In this document: positions 27,642 to 36,735 of the stretch, piece by piece
Layout of the letters: every line of letters begins with the position of its first letter
Numbering within the stretch: the first letter of the stretch is position 1
Assembly: GCA_946405135.1 (NCBI GenBank)
Contig: CAMJGD010000005.1
Coordinates: forward strand, 1-64,000
Reading direction: 5' to 3'
Length of the DNA: 64,000 bases
Source: an uncultured Clostridiaceae bacterium
Lineage (GTDB): Bacteria > Bacillota > Clostridia > Clostridiales > Clostridiaceae
Made by a program: the position numbers and the translations under genes
Notes under the pieces: model-generated
What the model was told of the DNA's origin: nothing
Database searches by the model: none
What the model saw: the letters and a program-made list of their open reading frames with translations, nothing else

Positions 27642-27700
27642 CACTCTCCCATGGGATAATCTAACAATTAATTTATCCAAATTATCCCGAGGAAGAGCAT
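27642..27700 (-). terminator. Terminator of the PspA operon
   Basis: On the minus strand a stem reads CTCTTCCTCGGGATAAT with ATTATCCCATGGGAGAG (one wobble and a small internal loop) and is followed by GTTTTTAT. It lies just past the leftward Cys-cluster gene. Confidence 0.75.
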
Positions 27701-27732
27701 TTCTTATTTAATTTACACAAAATTTTAATAGG

Positions 27733-28389
27733 CTATATATTTACACTTTCATATACTGAAGCTATATAGTCAAATTCTTCAGCATCTTCTATTTCGCCAA
27801 AATCATCTTCAGATATGCCTGGATAGTAGTAAAGTATGAATCTATCCTGAGCACTTACTATATTTTGTATGATTATATATTTTCTTTCCAATAGACAATC
27901 TTGAATAGTAGCAAGTACTTTATATTTATCTGCTTTCCCAGTTCTATTATTAGTAAGGTCTAGAATAAAGTTGTCATGAAATGTTATATTTATTTTTTGA
28001 TGATCACAGAAAACAATTTTTGAATGGGGCCTACAGCCTAAACAGCTGTCAAACTTGCATTCTACAGTACAGTTTAAGCAGGCGCATTTACTGCATTTCT
28101 CAAGCTGACTTAAAGATTCTTTATTATCCCTTTTATATGAATTAAGTGAATCTAGTTGCTTATCGCTTTTAAATATATTCATTAATCCATTTTTCTTGCT
28201 TTCACCTTCAGCAGAATCAAGAAGTTCCATATACTTTTTTAGTACAGGCAGCTTTACAGTATATTTTCTGTTATTAAAAGTTTTTTTATCTAGGAAAGGG
28301 GATATATTATCAATAGCATAATTTATATCCACATACATTTTGCCATAATAATCTCTTTCGCCGTCTATAAAATCTTGTACTTTACTCAT
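27733..28389 (-). CDS. Cys-cluster protein of the PspA operon, function unknown
   Basis: A 218-residue soluble protein that I cannot place in a named family. A dense Cys cluster lies at residues 99-119 (Cys99, 102, 104, 107, 111, 116, 119) with C128-X-H130 after it, enough ligands for two zinc sites or an Fe-S centre. The N-terminal 90 residues are helical and charged. The C-terminal 80 resemble a small alpha/beta domain with an acidic end (EDDFGEIEDAEEFDY). It begins 10 bases after pspA, so it is co-transcribed and probably part of the same envelope-stress function. Confidence 0.7.
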   Translation of the reverse strand: MSKVQDFIDGERDYYGKMYVDINYAIDNISPFLDKKTFNNRKYTVKLPVLKKYMELLDSAEGESKKNGLMNIFKSDKQLDSLNSYKRDNKESLSQLEKCSKCACLNCTVECKFDSCLGCRPHSKIVFCDHQKINITFHDNFILDLTNNRTGKADKYKVLATIQDCLLERKYIIIQNIVSAQDRFILYYYPGISEDDFGEIEDAEEFDYIASVYESVNI

Positions 28390-28399
28390 TAAAAATCAC

Positions 28400-29050
28400 C
28401 TAATTCTGTCTATATTTTTCTAATTCTGCATCTAAATCAGTTTCTTTTAATTTTTCAAATTCCTTTTCTAAAGAATCATCTTCTTTCAATTCAGCAAGAC
28501 CTTCTGCTAAAGACTCTTTTTTCTGAATTTTTCTTTCAATATCATCTAGATTTATTGAATTGTTTTTTGTTTGAACATTAGCTAAAATTTCATTAACTTT
28601 TTTGTTGGCTTCTGCATTATTGTATCTTGCTACAGCCTCATCTCTGTAGCTTCTAGTCTTTTCTATTTCTGCCTCAAGTTCTTTTAGGCTGTTTTTTATT
28701 AATTCTGCTTTTTTTGAAGCTTCTTCATAGCTGACTTTTAGACTATCATATTTTTTATCTGCTTCAAGTTTCTTTTGAAGTGCTTTTTTAGCTAGTTCTT
28801 CATTACCTTTACCCATAGCTAATTTAACTTTTTCATCAAAATCTTTTGATTCCCTTGAAGCATCTTCCATTTTCTTTTGTATTTCGTGAACATTGCCAAG
28901 GATTTGTGCTGAAGATAATTTAGCTTTGTTTAAACTTTCTTCCATATCTCTTATTTTTTGATTTAATAATTCTATTGGATTCTCCATTTCATCTAAAGTG
29001 TCATTAACCTTTGCTTTAAACATATTTGATACTCTTGAAAAAACTCCCAT
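28400..29050 (-). CDS. pspA: PspA/IM30 family membrane-stress protein
   Basis: A 216-residue coiled-coil protein of the PspA/Vipp1 (ESCRT-III-like) family, which binds stressed membranes from the cytoplasm. The N-terminal FSRVSNMFKAKVNDTLDEME is the amphipathic membrane helix plus the conserved NxxLD/E-type stretch, followed by long charged helices with almost no Pro or Gly. AGGAGG precedes the ATG. Middle gene of a three-gene operon with a secreted Ser/Lys-rich protein upstream and a Cys-cluster protein downstream. No PspF or PspC is nearby, so control differs from the E. coli system. Confidence 0.9.
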   Translation of the reverse strand: MGVFSRVSNMFKAKVNDTLDEMENPIELLNQKIRDMEESLNKAKLSSAQILGNVHEIQKKMEDASRESKDFDEKVKLAMGKGNEELAKKALQKKLEADKKYDSLKVSYEEASKKAELIKNSLKELEAEIEKTRSYRDEAVARYNNAEANKKVNEILANVQTKNNSINLDDIERKIQKKESLAEGLAELKEDDSLEKEFEKLKETDLDAELEKYRQN

Positions 29051-29069
29051 AAATTTTTCCTCCTAAATT

Positions 29070-29747
29070 TTATTTTTTAATTTTTTTTATTAAATTTATT
29101 ATGAATATTATAAATGCCATAATTATTATATATTTTATAGCCGTTCCTAAGATACCAAGCGGTGAGAAATGACTCCTGCCATAATATCTCTGGTTGTAGC
29201 TTTTATTAGATCCCCACGGAATAGGAATGGGTATCCAGGAGCTATTTTTACTGTCATTATCATTTCTATAAGTTTGTTTTTCAGATTTGTTATTAGAATC
29301 TTTTGCCCTTTGATCTGGTGTATTTGAAAAACTTCCAGATTTAAAACCCCCAGAGGAAGACTTTGAATTCTGCTTTTTAGATTGGCTAGAGGTACTATTA
29401 GACCAACCTGAAGGTTTAGAAGGCTGTGAAGATTTCATTGTATTAGATGGTTTACTTTTGTTATTGCTAAAAGAGCCTGACTTAAAACTTCCAGAAGAAG
29501 ATTTTGAAGTACCTTTAGACCATCCCGAAGGTTTCGATGGAGAAGCTTTACTGGACTTGCTAAAAGAACCTGATTTAAAACTTCCTGAAGCCTTACTGCT
29601 GGAACTTCCCTTAGCATAAGCATAAACAACATTCCCATTATTTATTCCTTGGTTGAAGCTTAAATCATTGTCGTAAAAAAAGCCTGTAAATAGGAACATT
29701 AAAGCAAGGACAAAGGATAGTAAAAATCGCTTTTTATTTATTTTCAT
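29070..29747 (-). CDS. Secreted Ser/Lys/Gly-rich repeat protein with C-terminal membrane anchor
   Basis: A 225-residue protein with a signal peptide (residues 5-25), then a low-complexity Ser/Lys/Gly/Pro region in which SGSFKSGSFS recurs three times and KPSGWS twice, an IPIPWGSN segment, and a C-terminal membrane helix ending in KKIKK. The topology suggests a basic extracellular tether held at the membrane. No family is recognised. First gene of the pspA operon, 19 bases upstream of pspA. Start: ATG 29747 or the GTG one codon earlier; AAGGGG is close to both. Confidence 0.75.
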   Translation of the reverse strand: MKINKKRFLLSFVLALMFLFTGFFYDNDLSFNQGINNGNVVYAYAKGSSSSKASGSFKSGSFSKSSKASPSKPSGWSKGTSKSSSGSFKSGSFSNNKSKPSNTMKSSQPSKPSGWSNSTSSQSKKQNSKSSSGGFKSGSFSNTPDQRAKDSNNKSEKQTYRNDNDSKNSSWIPIPIPWGSNKSYNQRYYGRSHFSPLGILGTAIKYIIIMAFIIFIINLIKKIKK

Positions 29748-30159
29748 CACCCCTTATTAAAGAACTATATTTAAAATAATGATGTACTATGATTTATATT
29801 ATAGGTTATTATATACTATATTACAAATTATAAATAATCCTATATAATACTAATACTAACCGTTTAATGCTTTAATCTAAATAAATCTAACTGTATCTCT
29901 TGATTTCATGTTTTTAATATATTCCTATAAAAATAGTTTGGTTTGAATAATAAGTGATATAACCAAATATATTTAATATAGTTTATATATATTATACAGA
30001 AAATTTAAGAAAAAAATCTACGAATAATATAAATATAAGCAAAATAAAAAAATATAGTAATATTAAAATTTAGGTTACTTGCTTTAAAAGCAATGGTTAT
30101 GTAAAATAAAATTGGTAACAATATTAGCTTATAATATAAGTACATGAGGAGATGATTCT
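29748..30159. other. Divergent intergenic region, no gene seen
   Basis: About 410 bases of very AT-rich DNA between the PspA operon and the S1-domain gene. A -10-like TATAAT lies at 30130-30135, shortly before the S1 ribosome site. No hairpin, repeat or coding frame was recognised. Confidence 0.45.
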
Positions 30160-31332
30160 ATGTCAATAGATGAAGAAAAGGATTTATCCATGAAAGAATT
30201 CCTTGAACAAGGATATGACTTTAAAAGAATTCATGAAGGGGATTTAATAAAAGGGAAAGTAATCAAGATTACTGAAGAGGAAGTCTTTGTTAATATAGGT
30301 TATATTGCTGATGGAATAATTCCAAAAGAAGAACTGTCAGAGGATTATAACTTAAGTCCAAAAGAATTATTAAATCCAGAAGATGAAATAGATGTTATGA
30401 TTTTAAGTAATAATGATGGGGAAGGGAATGTACTTTTATCTAAAAAAAGAGTGGATTCTATTAAAGCTTGGGATATGCTTCAAGATTCCTTAGAAAATGG
30501 ATCAACTTTTGAAGTAACAGTAAAAGATGCAGTAAAGGGCGGAGTAACTTGTGCCGTTAATGGTATAAGAGCATTTATACCTATATCTCAACTAGCGATT
30601 AGGGGAGTAACAGATGCAAAAGAATATTTAAATAAAAAATTAGAAGTAAAGGTAATTGAATTAGATAGAGATAGGAACAATGTAGTACTATCAAGAAAAG
30701 AAGTAGAAAAGCAAGAAGAAAAAGTAGAAGCTGAAAGGATTTGGAAAAGCTTAAAAAAGGGTGAAAAAAGGCAAGGAACTATAGTAAGACTTGCAAAGTT
30801 TGGTGCTTTTGTTGATTTAGGCGGACTTCAAGGACTTATACATATTTCCGACCTAGCTTGGAAGAGAGTATCAGATCCGGCAGAGGTTGTTTCTGTTGGA
30901 GATGAGGTGGAAGTATATGTATTAGATTTTGATAGAAAAAAAGAAAGGATTTCTTTAGCTTTAAAAGAAGTAAGCTATGACCCTTGGAATAATATTAGAG
31001 ATAAATATAAGGTTAATGATATTATAGAAGGAAGAGTGGTTAATTTATTGAACTTTGGAGCTTTTATTGAAATAGCTCCTGGGATAGAGGGCCTTGTACA
31101 TTTATCAGACATATGCGGAGAAAAAATAGCTAAACCCTCAGAAGTTTTAAATTTAGATGATAAAGTAAAAGTTAAGATTATGGAGATAGACTTTGATAAT
31201 AAAAAGATATCTTTAAGCATAAAAGATGCTAATCAAAGCGGAGAAGACTATGATAAATATAATGAAGAATCTTCAAACTTAACCTTAGGAGATTTATTAG
31301 GAGATAAACTTAAAGGATTAAAATTAGATTAA
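30160..31332 (+). CDS. S1-domain RNA-binding protein (ribosomal protein S1 homolog)
   Basis: A 390-residue protein with four S1 repeats: about residues 22-90 (KGKVIKITEEEVFVNIG), 108-175 (FEVTVKDAVKGGVTCAVNG), 195-262 (GTIVRLAKFGAFVDLGGLQGLIHISDL) and 280-350 (GRVVNLLNFGAFIEIAPGIEGLVHLSD). Repeats 3 and 4 are the most canonical. Firmicute S1 homologs with four domains help translation of some mRNAs or RNA decay. It is not fused to IspH as in some clostridia. Clear GAGGAG site. Confidence 0.88.
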   Translation: MSIDEEKDLSMKEFLEQGYDFKRIHEGDLIKGKVIKITEEEVFVNIGYIADGIIPKEELSEDYNLSPKELLNPEDEIDVMILSNNDGEGNVLLSKKRVDSIKAWDMLQDSLENGSTFEVTVKDAVKGGVTCAVNGIRAFIPISQLAIRGVTDAKEYLNKKLEVKVIELDRDRNNVVLSRKEVEKQEEKVEAERIWKSLKKGEKRQGTIVRLAKFGAFVDLGGLQGLIHISDLAWKRVSDPAEVVSVGDEVEVYVLDFDRKKERISLALKEVSYDPWNNIRDKYKVNDIIEGRVVNLLNFGAFIEIAPGIEGLVHLSDICGEKIAKPSEVLNLDDKVKVKIMEIDFDNKKISLSIKDANQSGEDYDKYNEESSNLTLGDLLGDKLKGLKLD

Positions 31333-31439
31333 TTAACTATGTTACTCTTTTGTAATAATTTTTAAAATAGTTTGTAACCCCCTTTTCTGCAATATAAGGT
31401 ATTATTTTTTTAGACTCTTTATGAAAAGGGGGAATTCTC

Positions 31440-31709
31440 TTGATTTATAGAAAAAGAATTGACATGGTGGTCGATTTTATTCTAATTTCTGTAGGAATTT
31501 ATTTTGGATTTTTTATACCCTTTTATAGTTTTTTAGTAACTAAACTTTATATAATAGGTATTTATTTTTCTGTAGTTTTTTTTGTTGCAACTTTTTATAT
31601 GTTTTCAAAGAAGAAAGTAATCTTTTTAGATAAGACTACTTTAAAACCATTTTTAATAGGAAGCTACATAGGTATATTTATCATGCTTATTTATTGGATG
31701 ATGTTTTAA
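31440..31709 (+). CDS. Small hydrophobic membrane protein, unknown
   Basis: An 89-residue protein with three predicted membrane segments (about residues 9-30, 34-54 and 66-88). The start is a TTG with GGGGGA 7 bases upstream. No family is recognised. It converges with the RNA-ligase gene, the stops being only 2 bases apart with no hairpin between. Confidence 0.6.
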   Translation: MIYRKRIDMVVDFILISVGIYFGFFIPFYSFLVTKLYIIGIYFSVVFFVATFYMFSKKKVIFLDKTTLKPFLIGSYIGIFIMLIYWMMF

Positions 31710-31711
31710 TC

Positions 31712-32245
31712 TTAGTTGATATTTATTAAATTAAATTTTTTATACACCACCCATTTATTTTTATCCCATTTCATTATAGTTATATTATCAAAATTACATT
31801 TAAAGTCACAGTGTAATTCTGATGTATAGCTCCAAATTGGAATAAATTTTTCATGCTTTAATTTTGTTACTATAGTACAGTGAAATATTTTATTTTTCCT
31901 TTCATTAGGTTTCCAGTCTAACCATTTAATATTCTTTAGCTCATCTATAAAAGCATTGTGAACTTTTTTTGCTTTTTCTGAAAGATTTACATTCATAAAT
32001 ATTACACTATCTCTAAAATGTCCAAAATCCTTAATATCCATGGGAAAACTATTATTCACTTTTGAAAAGTTGTCTAGCATACTTTCAATTTCTTCAATGT
32101 TTTCTGTTTCAAAAGGTGCTTTTATGGTAAAATGACCAGGAAGTTTCTGTCTGGTAACATTAAATTTATTGCATACATCTGTAACTAATTTTTCATGAAA
32201 CTTTAGGGCATCTCCGCTTATTAAACAGACTATTACGTATCTCAT
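31712..32245 (-). CDS. 2'-5' RNA ligase superfamily protein
   Basis: A 177-residue cytoplasmic protein of the 2H phosphoesterase superfamily. The two HXT catalytic motifs are HFTIKAP (about residues 40-46) and HCTIVT (about 125-130). Members ligate RNA with 2'-5' bonds in vitro or hydrolyse cyclic phosphates; the natural substrate is rarely known. Start: the frame extends to 32290, but AAAGGA lies 7 bases before the ATG at 32245 (MRYVIVCLI). Confidence 0.82.
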   Translation of the reverse strand: MRYVIVCLISGDALKFHEKLVTDVCNKFNVTRQKLPGHFTIKAPFETENIEEIESMLDNFSKVNNSFPMDIKDFGHFRDSVIFMNVNLSEKAKKVHNAFIDELKNIKWLDWKPNERKNKIFHCTIVTKLKHEKFIPIWSYTSELHCDFKCNFDNITIMKWDKNKWVVYKKFNLININ

Positions 32246-32475
32246 AAATTTTCCTTTCAATTTTGTAAAATTATTAATAAAAAACTTCAAGTATTAAAGT
32301 GTATTACAAATTATTATATATAACATATATTTATTATTTCATATTAATAGGATCTTAATGTATTCTATAGAAATATAGCATATCATAACTTCTAAAAGCA
32401 TTTTTAATAAAAGATTTTAATCCCAATAATTATATGATAATATATATTATATAACTTTTTCGAGGTGTTAATAAA

Positions 32476-33024
32476 ATGATAAGCAATGAAAATTCTAAAA
32501 AGAATATTGAAAGTTTTACCAGGTTAGAGCCTTTTTATTTTAAAGTTCCTAAATTAAATAAAAAAAGGGAAATAGCTATAGTATTAATTTTAATACTTTT
32601 TTCTGTAGCTAATCCATTCTTTTTAGCGGCTTTAGCAGCTTATGTAATATATATTTTTTATGAAATCAAGGCTATGAGAAGTGAAGAAAATATAATTTTA
32701 TCTCAGGCTGTTGAAGAATATAAAAAAGAGCTTTACGAAGACAGCTTGAAGGATATAAATAAAGTTATAGCAATAAATGAGCATAATCATAAAGCTATTA
32801 TAATAAGGGCACTTAATAATTATCATTTAGGCAATTATTTAGAATTTGTTAAAGACATTGACAGTGTCAAGGATGCAAAAATAAAAAATGACATAGATAT
32901 CCAATTAAAGCTAGGGGAATGTTATGAAAATATAGGTGATATGGAAAAGGCTAAAGAAGTGTATAATGACCTTTTAAATGTCTTTCCTAAAAGTCAATAT
33001 TTAAATGAAAAGTTACATAAATAA
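32476..33024 (+). CDS. TPR-repeat membrane protein
   Basis: A 182-residue protein with a cytoplasmic N-terminus, a membrane segment at about residues 35-62 and a C-terminal part with about three TPR-like helix pairs (ILSQAVEEYKKELYEDSLKDI, GDMEKAKEVYNDLLNVFP). It probably serves as a scaffold at the membrane. Only 24 bases separate it from the M3 peptidase gene, so the two are likely one unit. GAGGTG precedes the ATG. Confidence 0.75.
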   Translation: MISNENSKKNIESFTRLEPFYFKVPKLNKKREIAIVLILILFSVANPFFLAALAAYVIYIFYEIKAMRSEENIILSQAVEEYKKELYEDSLKDINKVIAINEHNHKAIIIRALNNYHLGNYLEFVKDIDSVKDAKIKNDIDIQLKLGECYENIGDMEKAKEVYNDLLNVFPKSQYLNEKLHK

Positions 33025-33048
33025 TTTTGAAAAAAAGGGGGAGCTACT

Positions 33049-34758
33049 ATGAAAAATAATATTATAAACATAATGGATTTAAGGCTTGCTTTAAATTCTA
33101 TGGAGAGGATAGATAAAATTAAAAAGTCTTTTGATACTATGCTTTGCTGTAAAATTAATTCAAAAGAAGATTTAGAACATTGGATAGAAGTACTTGGTAA
33201 GGTAAATGATGAAGTGAATGAAGTAACTTCAAGAGATTATGCTGATTTTCAGTGCCATAATGATGATGAGAATATAAAAAGAAGATTTTCTTATGACCAA
33301 GAAGTTTTACTACCGTTGATAAAAACTTATAGCGATAAATTTGATAGATTTATTTATAATAATGAGTATAAAGATCAGCTAGGTGATTACTATAATCTTC
33401 TCATAAAGAGAAAAAAGAATTCTATAGATCTTTTTAGAGAAGAAAACATAGCTTTAGAAGTAGAAGAAGATAAGCAGACTACTGCCTATTATGATATTAC
33501 AGGTAATATGACAGTGATGTGGAAGGGAGAAGAAAAAACTCTTCAGCAGATGGCTGTTTATATGAAAGATGGAGATAGAAATATTCGTGAAGAGGCGTGG
33601 AAACTTGTACAGAGAAGAAGGCTGGAAGATGCAGAAAAGCTTGATGAAATAATGAATAGCTTGGTTAAAATAAGAGATGAGAAAGCATCTAATGCAGGAC
33701 TATCAAATTTTAGAGATTATATGTTTAAAAGCTTAGAAAGATTTGATTACACTCCAGAAGATTGTGAAGTATTTCATGAAGCTGTAAGAAAATATGTGGT
33801 ACCACTTAAAGAAAAAATAGAAAAGAAGCATGAAGAAGAATTAAATATAAAAGATTATAGGCCTTGGGATATGGATGCAGTACCACTAGGGCAGAAGCCT
33901 CTTAAACCTTATGAAAAAATAGAAGATTTAATTGATGGTGTTATAAGAATGTTTGAAAGAACGGATGAGTTCTTTGCAGATACTTTAAAGGATATGAAAA
34001 GAAGAGGTACTTTAGATCTAGAGAGCAGAAAGGCAAAATCACCTGGCGGATTCTGTGACTATTTTCCAGTATCAAATATTCCTTTTATATTTATGAATGG
34101 AGCTCATAGTCATGATGATATGGTTACCCTTGCTCATGAAGGTGGACATTCAGTTCATGATATGTTAAAGTTCAAGATAAAGGTTTCAGAATATAAGAAT
34201 GTACCTAGTGAATCTGCAGAGCTTGCCAGCATGAGTATGGAGCTAATTACTATGGATAAATGGGATGAACTATATAAGGATGAAGAGGACTTAAAAAGAG
34301 CTAAAAGAGAGCATCTTGAAGGCATAATAAAGTTTTTACCTTGGGCTATGACTGTAGATAAATTTCAGCATTGGATATATTTGAATCCTAAGAGCAGTGC
34401 AGAAGAGAGAAATAAAAAATTTGCAGAGATTGCAAAAGATTTTGTATACTCCTATGTGGATTGGAGTGGATATGAAGAAGTTTTGAAGCATAGATGGAAA
34501 GCACAGCTTCATATATATGAAGTTCCTTTCTATTATATAGAGTATGCTATATCTCAGCTTGGAGCACTTCAAGTATGGAGAGAATATAAAAAAGATCCAG
34601 TAAAGGCTATAGAAAATTATAAAAAAGCTCTAGCTTTAGGTTCTTCTAAACCGCTTAAAGAGATTTATGAAGCTGCAGGAATAAAATTTGATTTTTCTGA
34701 AAGAATGATAAAAGAGCTTATGGAATTTACATGGAATGAAATTGAAAAGCTTTATTAA
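33049..34758 (+). CDS. M3 family oligoendopeptidase
   Basis: A 569-residue cytoplasmic zinc metallopeptidase of the M3 (PepF/thimet) family, which cuts short peptides after uptake. The HEXXH site is AHEGGH with His363, Glu364 and His367; the third ligand is the Glu in the ESAELASM helix about 25 residues later. Length fits the clostridial M3 group. GGGGGAG precedes the ATG. It is followed 12 bases later by a BI-1 gene. Confidence 0.9.
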   Translation: MKNNIINIMDLRLALNSMERIDKIKKSFDTMLCCKINSKEDLEHWIEVLGKVNDEVNEVTSRDYADFQCHNDDENIKRRFSYDQEVLLPLIKTYSDKFDRFIYNNEYKDQLGDYYNLLIKRKKNSIDLFREENIALEVEEDKQTTAYYDITGNMTVMWKGEEKTLQQMAVYMKDGDRNIREEAWKLVQRRRLEDAEKLDEIMNSLVKIRDEKASNAGLSNFRDYMFKSLERFDYTPEDCEVFHEAVRKYVVPLKEKIEKKHEEELNIKDYRPWDMDAVPLGQKPLKPYEKIEDLIDGVIRMFERTDEFFADTLKDMKRRGTLDLESRKAKSPGGFCDYFPVSNIPFIFMNGAHSHDDMVTLAHEGGHSVHDMLKFKIKVSEYKNVPSESAELASMSMELITMDKWDELYKDEEDLKRAKREHLEGIIKFLPWAMTVDKFQHWIYLNPKSSAEERNKKFAEIAKDFVYSYVDWSGYEEVLKHRWKAQLHIYEVPFYYIEYAISQLGALQVWREYKKDPVKAIENYKKALALGSSKPLKEIYEAAGIKFDFSERMIKELMEFTWNEIEKLY

Positions 34759-34770
34759 AGGAGTGATATT

Positions 34771-35433
34771 TTGGAAAAGAGTTTTGAAAAGAGCAGAAGC
34801 AATTTTATAAGCAGAACCATGGTAACTATGGGATTGGGCTTATTAATTACATTTTTAGTTGCTATAGCTACCGCAAATTTTATACCTATAATAAGTTTAC
34901 CTATAATGGTAGGAGCTATAATTACAGAATTTATACTTGTAATCTATTTAGGGGCAAGAATTAGCAAGATGGGTGTAACACAAGCTAAAGTAGCATTTTA
35001 TGCTTATGCAGCTATAAATGGATTTACATTAAGTACTATATTTGTTCAATACAATTTGGGATTTTTAAGTGTAGTGTTTTTGATAAGTTCCGCCATGTTT
35101 GTATGCAGTGCTATGATAGGATTAACCACAAAAAAAGATATGACAACTTTAGGACAATTTTTCTTGATGATGCTCATAGGATTGCTTTTACTTACAGTAT
35201 TTAAAATGATTTTTAATATACCTGGACTTGGATTTGCTTTAAGCCTTGTGGGTATAATAATATTTTGTGGACTTACTGCTTATGATATGCAGAAAGTTAA
35301 AATGTTACATTATAATGCTTATAGCATAGATGCAGAAGAAGCATCTAAATACAGTGTTGTTGCTGCATTACAGTTATATCTTGATTTTATTAACATATTT
35401 TTGTATGTTATAAGACTTTTTGAAGAAAGATAA
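34771..35433 (+). CDS. Bax inhibitor-1/YccA family membrane protein
   Basis: A 220-residue protein with seven membrane helices of the BI-1 (UPF0005) family, some of which leak calcium in a pH-dependent way. Marks: AYAAINGFTLSTIF and the C-terminal AASKYSVVAALQLYLDFINIF (LYLDFINLF motif). TTG start with AAAGGAG 9 bases upstream, directly after the M3 peptidase, and a good terminator behind. Confidence 0.88.
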   Translation: MEKSFEKSRSNFISRTMVTMGLGLLITFLVAIATANFIPIISLPIMVGAIITEFILVIYLGARISKMGVTQAKVAFYAYAAINGFTLSTIFVQYNLGFLSVVFLISSAMFVCSAMIGLTTKKDMTTLGQFFLMMLIGLLLLTVFKMIFNIPGLGFALSLVGIIIFCGLTAYDMQKVKMLHYNAYSIDAEEASKYSVVAALQLYLDFINIFLYVIRLFEER

Positions 35434-35462
35434 AAACAATAAATAGTTTATTATTGTATGTT

Positions 35463-35496
35463 AGTTATGCAGGTGAGAATCCTGCATAACTTTTTA
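35463..35496 (+). terminator. Terminator after the M3/BI-1 unit
   Basis: A perfect 11-bp stem, AGTTATGCAGG (35463-35473) with CCTGCATAACT (35481-35491), then TTTTT. Confidence 0.92.
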
Positions 35497-35664
35497 ATTC
35501 TAATATTTACAAATTAATTATTATTTGGAAGCTAAAGAAATTTTCATATAGGACGAAAATAAATATAAGACCTCAAATTTAAATAGAGTTTATAGTTGGG
35601 TTTAAATTGAAAATATTCAATTATTTTTAAGAAATATTTTAAAATATTAAGTAGGTGTTTTTGC

Positions 35665-36528
35665 ATGAAAAATATCATTATATTAGATAACAGGCCTTAT
35701 ATAAGATATAGAGTAAAAGATCTCATAGAGAAAAATGGTATGGTGGTTCATGAGGTTTCTAATTCATCACAGCTATATAATAAATTAAGTGAGCTGAAGA
35801 ATAAAGTAGATTTATTGATATTAGAAATAAATTTAAAGGATGAAGATGGTATAGATATAATAAAAAAGCTTAAAAGGAAAAATATAAATATTCCTTTTAT
35901 GGTATTGACTTCTCTCAATACTAGAGATGCATTTATAAAATCAGTGAAAGAAGGAGCTATAGATTATTTTATAAAACCCTTTGATGATAAAATTTTTTAT
36001 GACAGAGTGGTACGACATGCTGAAGGAGATAAGACCATACAGGCTATTCCAGATAAAAATTTTGAAAAAGAAATATCTTTTAAAGATTATTTAGAGGAAG
36101 AGATTCATAAGGCGGAAATTGGAAAGTATAAGTTATCTATAGTTATGTCCATATTTTTCAAATCTTTAAAGGATGTAACTTTAGATATAGAAAATGATAA
36201 TTTAATAATGACTGATTATATATATAATAAAATAAAGAATGCTGCTATGGATGCAGGAAAATTTTCTAAATACGGTTCCCGTACCTTTATTGGAGCATAT
36301 CCTATGTGTAATGAAATTGAAGTAAAAGATTTAAGTAAAGAAATGATAGAAAATTTTAATAAAGTAAAAGAAAATGATAGTATAATTAGAGATTATTATT
36401 TTGATAATGTGTATGTTACATTTCCTAATGAAGGAAAAAACAAAGAAGAACTTTTAGATAGACTTACTGAAAAAATGCAGGAGAATATTAAGGAAAAACG
36501 TAAAAAAGCTAATAAAAATTTAAATTAG
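35665..36528 (+). CDS. Pseudo-receiver regulator with GGDEF-like C-terminal domain
   Basis: A 287-residue protein. The N-terminal 120 residues are a receiver fold: Asp8, LTS and the conserved Lys in FIKPF are present. The phosphoacceptor position in LLILEINL is Glu54 (codon GAA) instead of Asp, and only one of the usual two acids follows strand 1. The C-terminal 150 residues align loosely with a GGDEF fold; KYGSRTFIGAYP replaces RYGGDEFV, so diguanylate cyclase activity is not expected. No HTH is seen, and no kinase is adjacent. Alone between two terminators. Confidence 0.75.
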   Translation: MKNIIILDNRPYIRYRVKDLIEKNGMVVHEVSNSSQLYNKLSELKNKVDLLILEINLKDEDGIDIIKKLKRKNINIPFMVLTSLNTRDAFIKSVKEGAIDYFIKPFDDKIFYDRVVRHAEGDKTIQAIPDKNFEKEISFKDYLEEEIHKAEIGKYKLSIVMSIFFKSLKDVTLDIENDNLIMTDYIYNKIKNAAMDAGKFSKYGSRTFIGAYPMCNEIEVKDLSKEMIENFNKVKENDSIIRDYYFDNVYVTFPNEGKNKEELLDRLTEKMQENIKEKRKKANKNLN

Positions 36529-36532
36529 ATTT

Positions 36533-36577
36533 AAAATAGTATTGTGAATTATGTTTTCATAATACTATTTTATTTTG
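36533..36577 (+). terminator. Terminator after the pseudo-receiver gene
   Basis: AAAATAGTATT (36533-36543) pairs with AATACTATTTT (36561-36571), followed by more T. Confidence 0.8.
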
Positions 36578-36735
36578 TAAAGTCTATTGAGAAAATATAT
36601 AATAAAAGCAAGTATCTTCAATAAGTTTTAAATATTTTAAATATTTAAATAAATTTTTATGTATTTAAGGAGAGGATTTTATCTCATTAAATAGAATATA
36701 TATAATGAAAATAGTTTTATATGGAGGTATATTAT

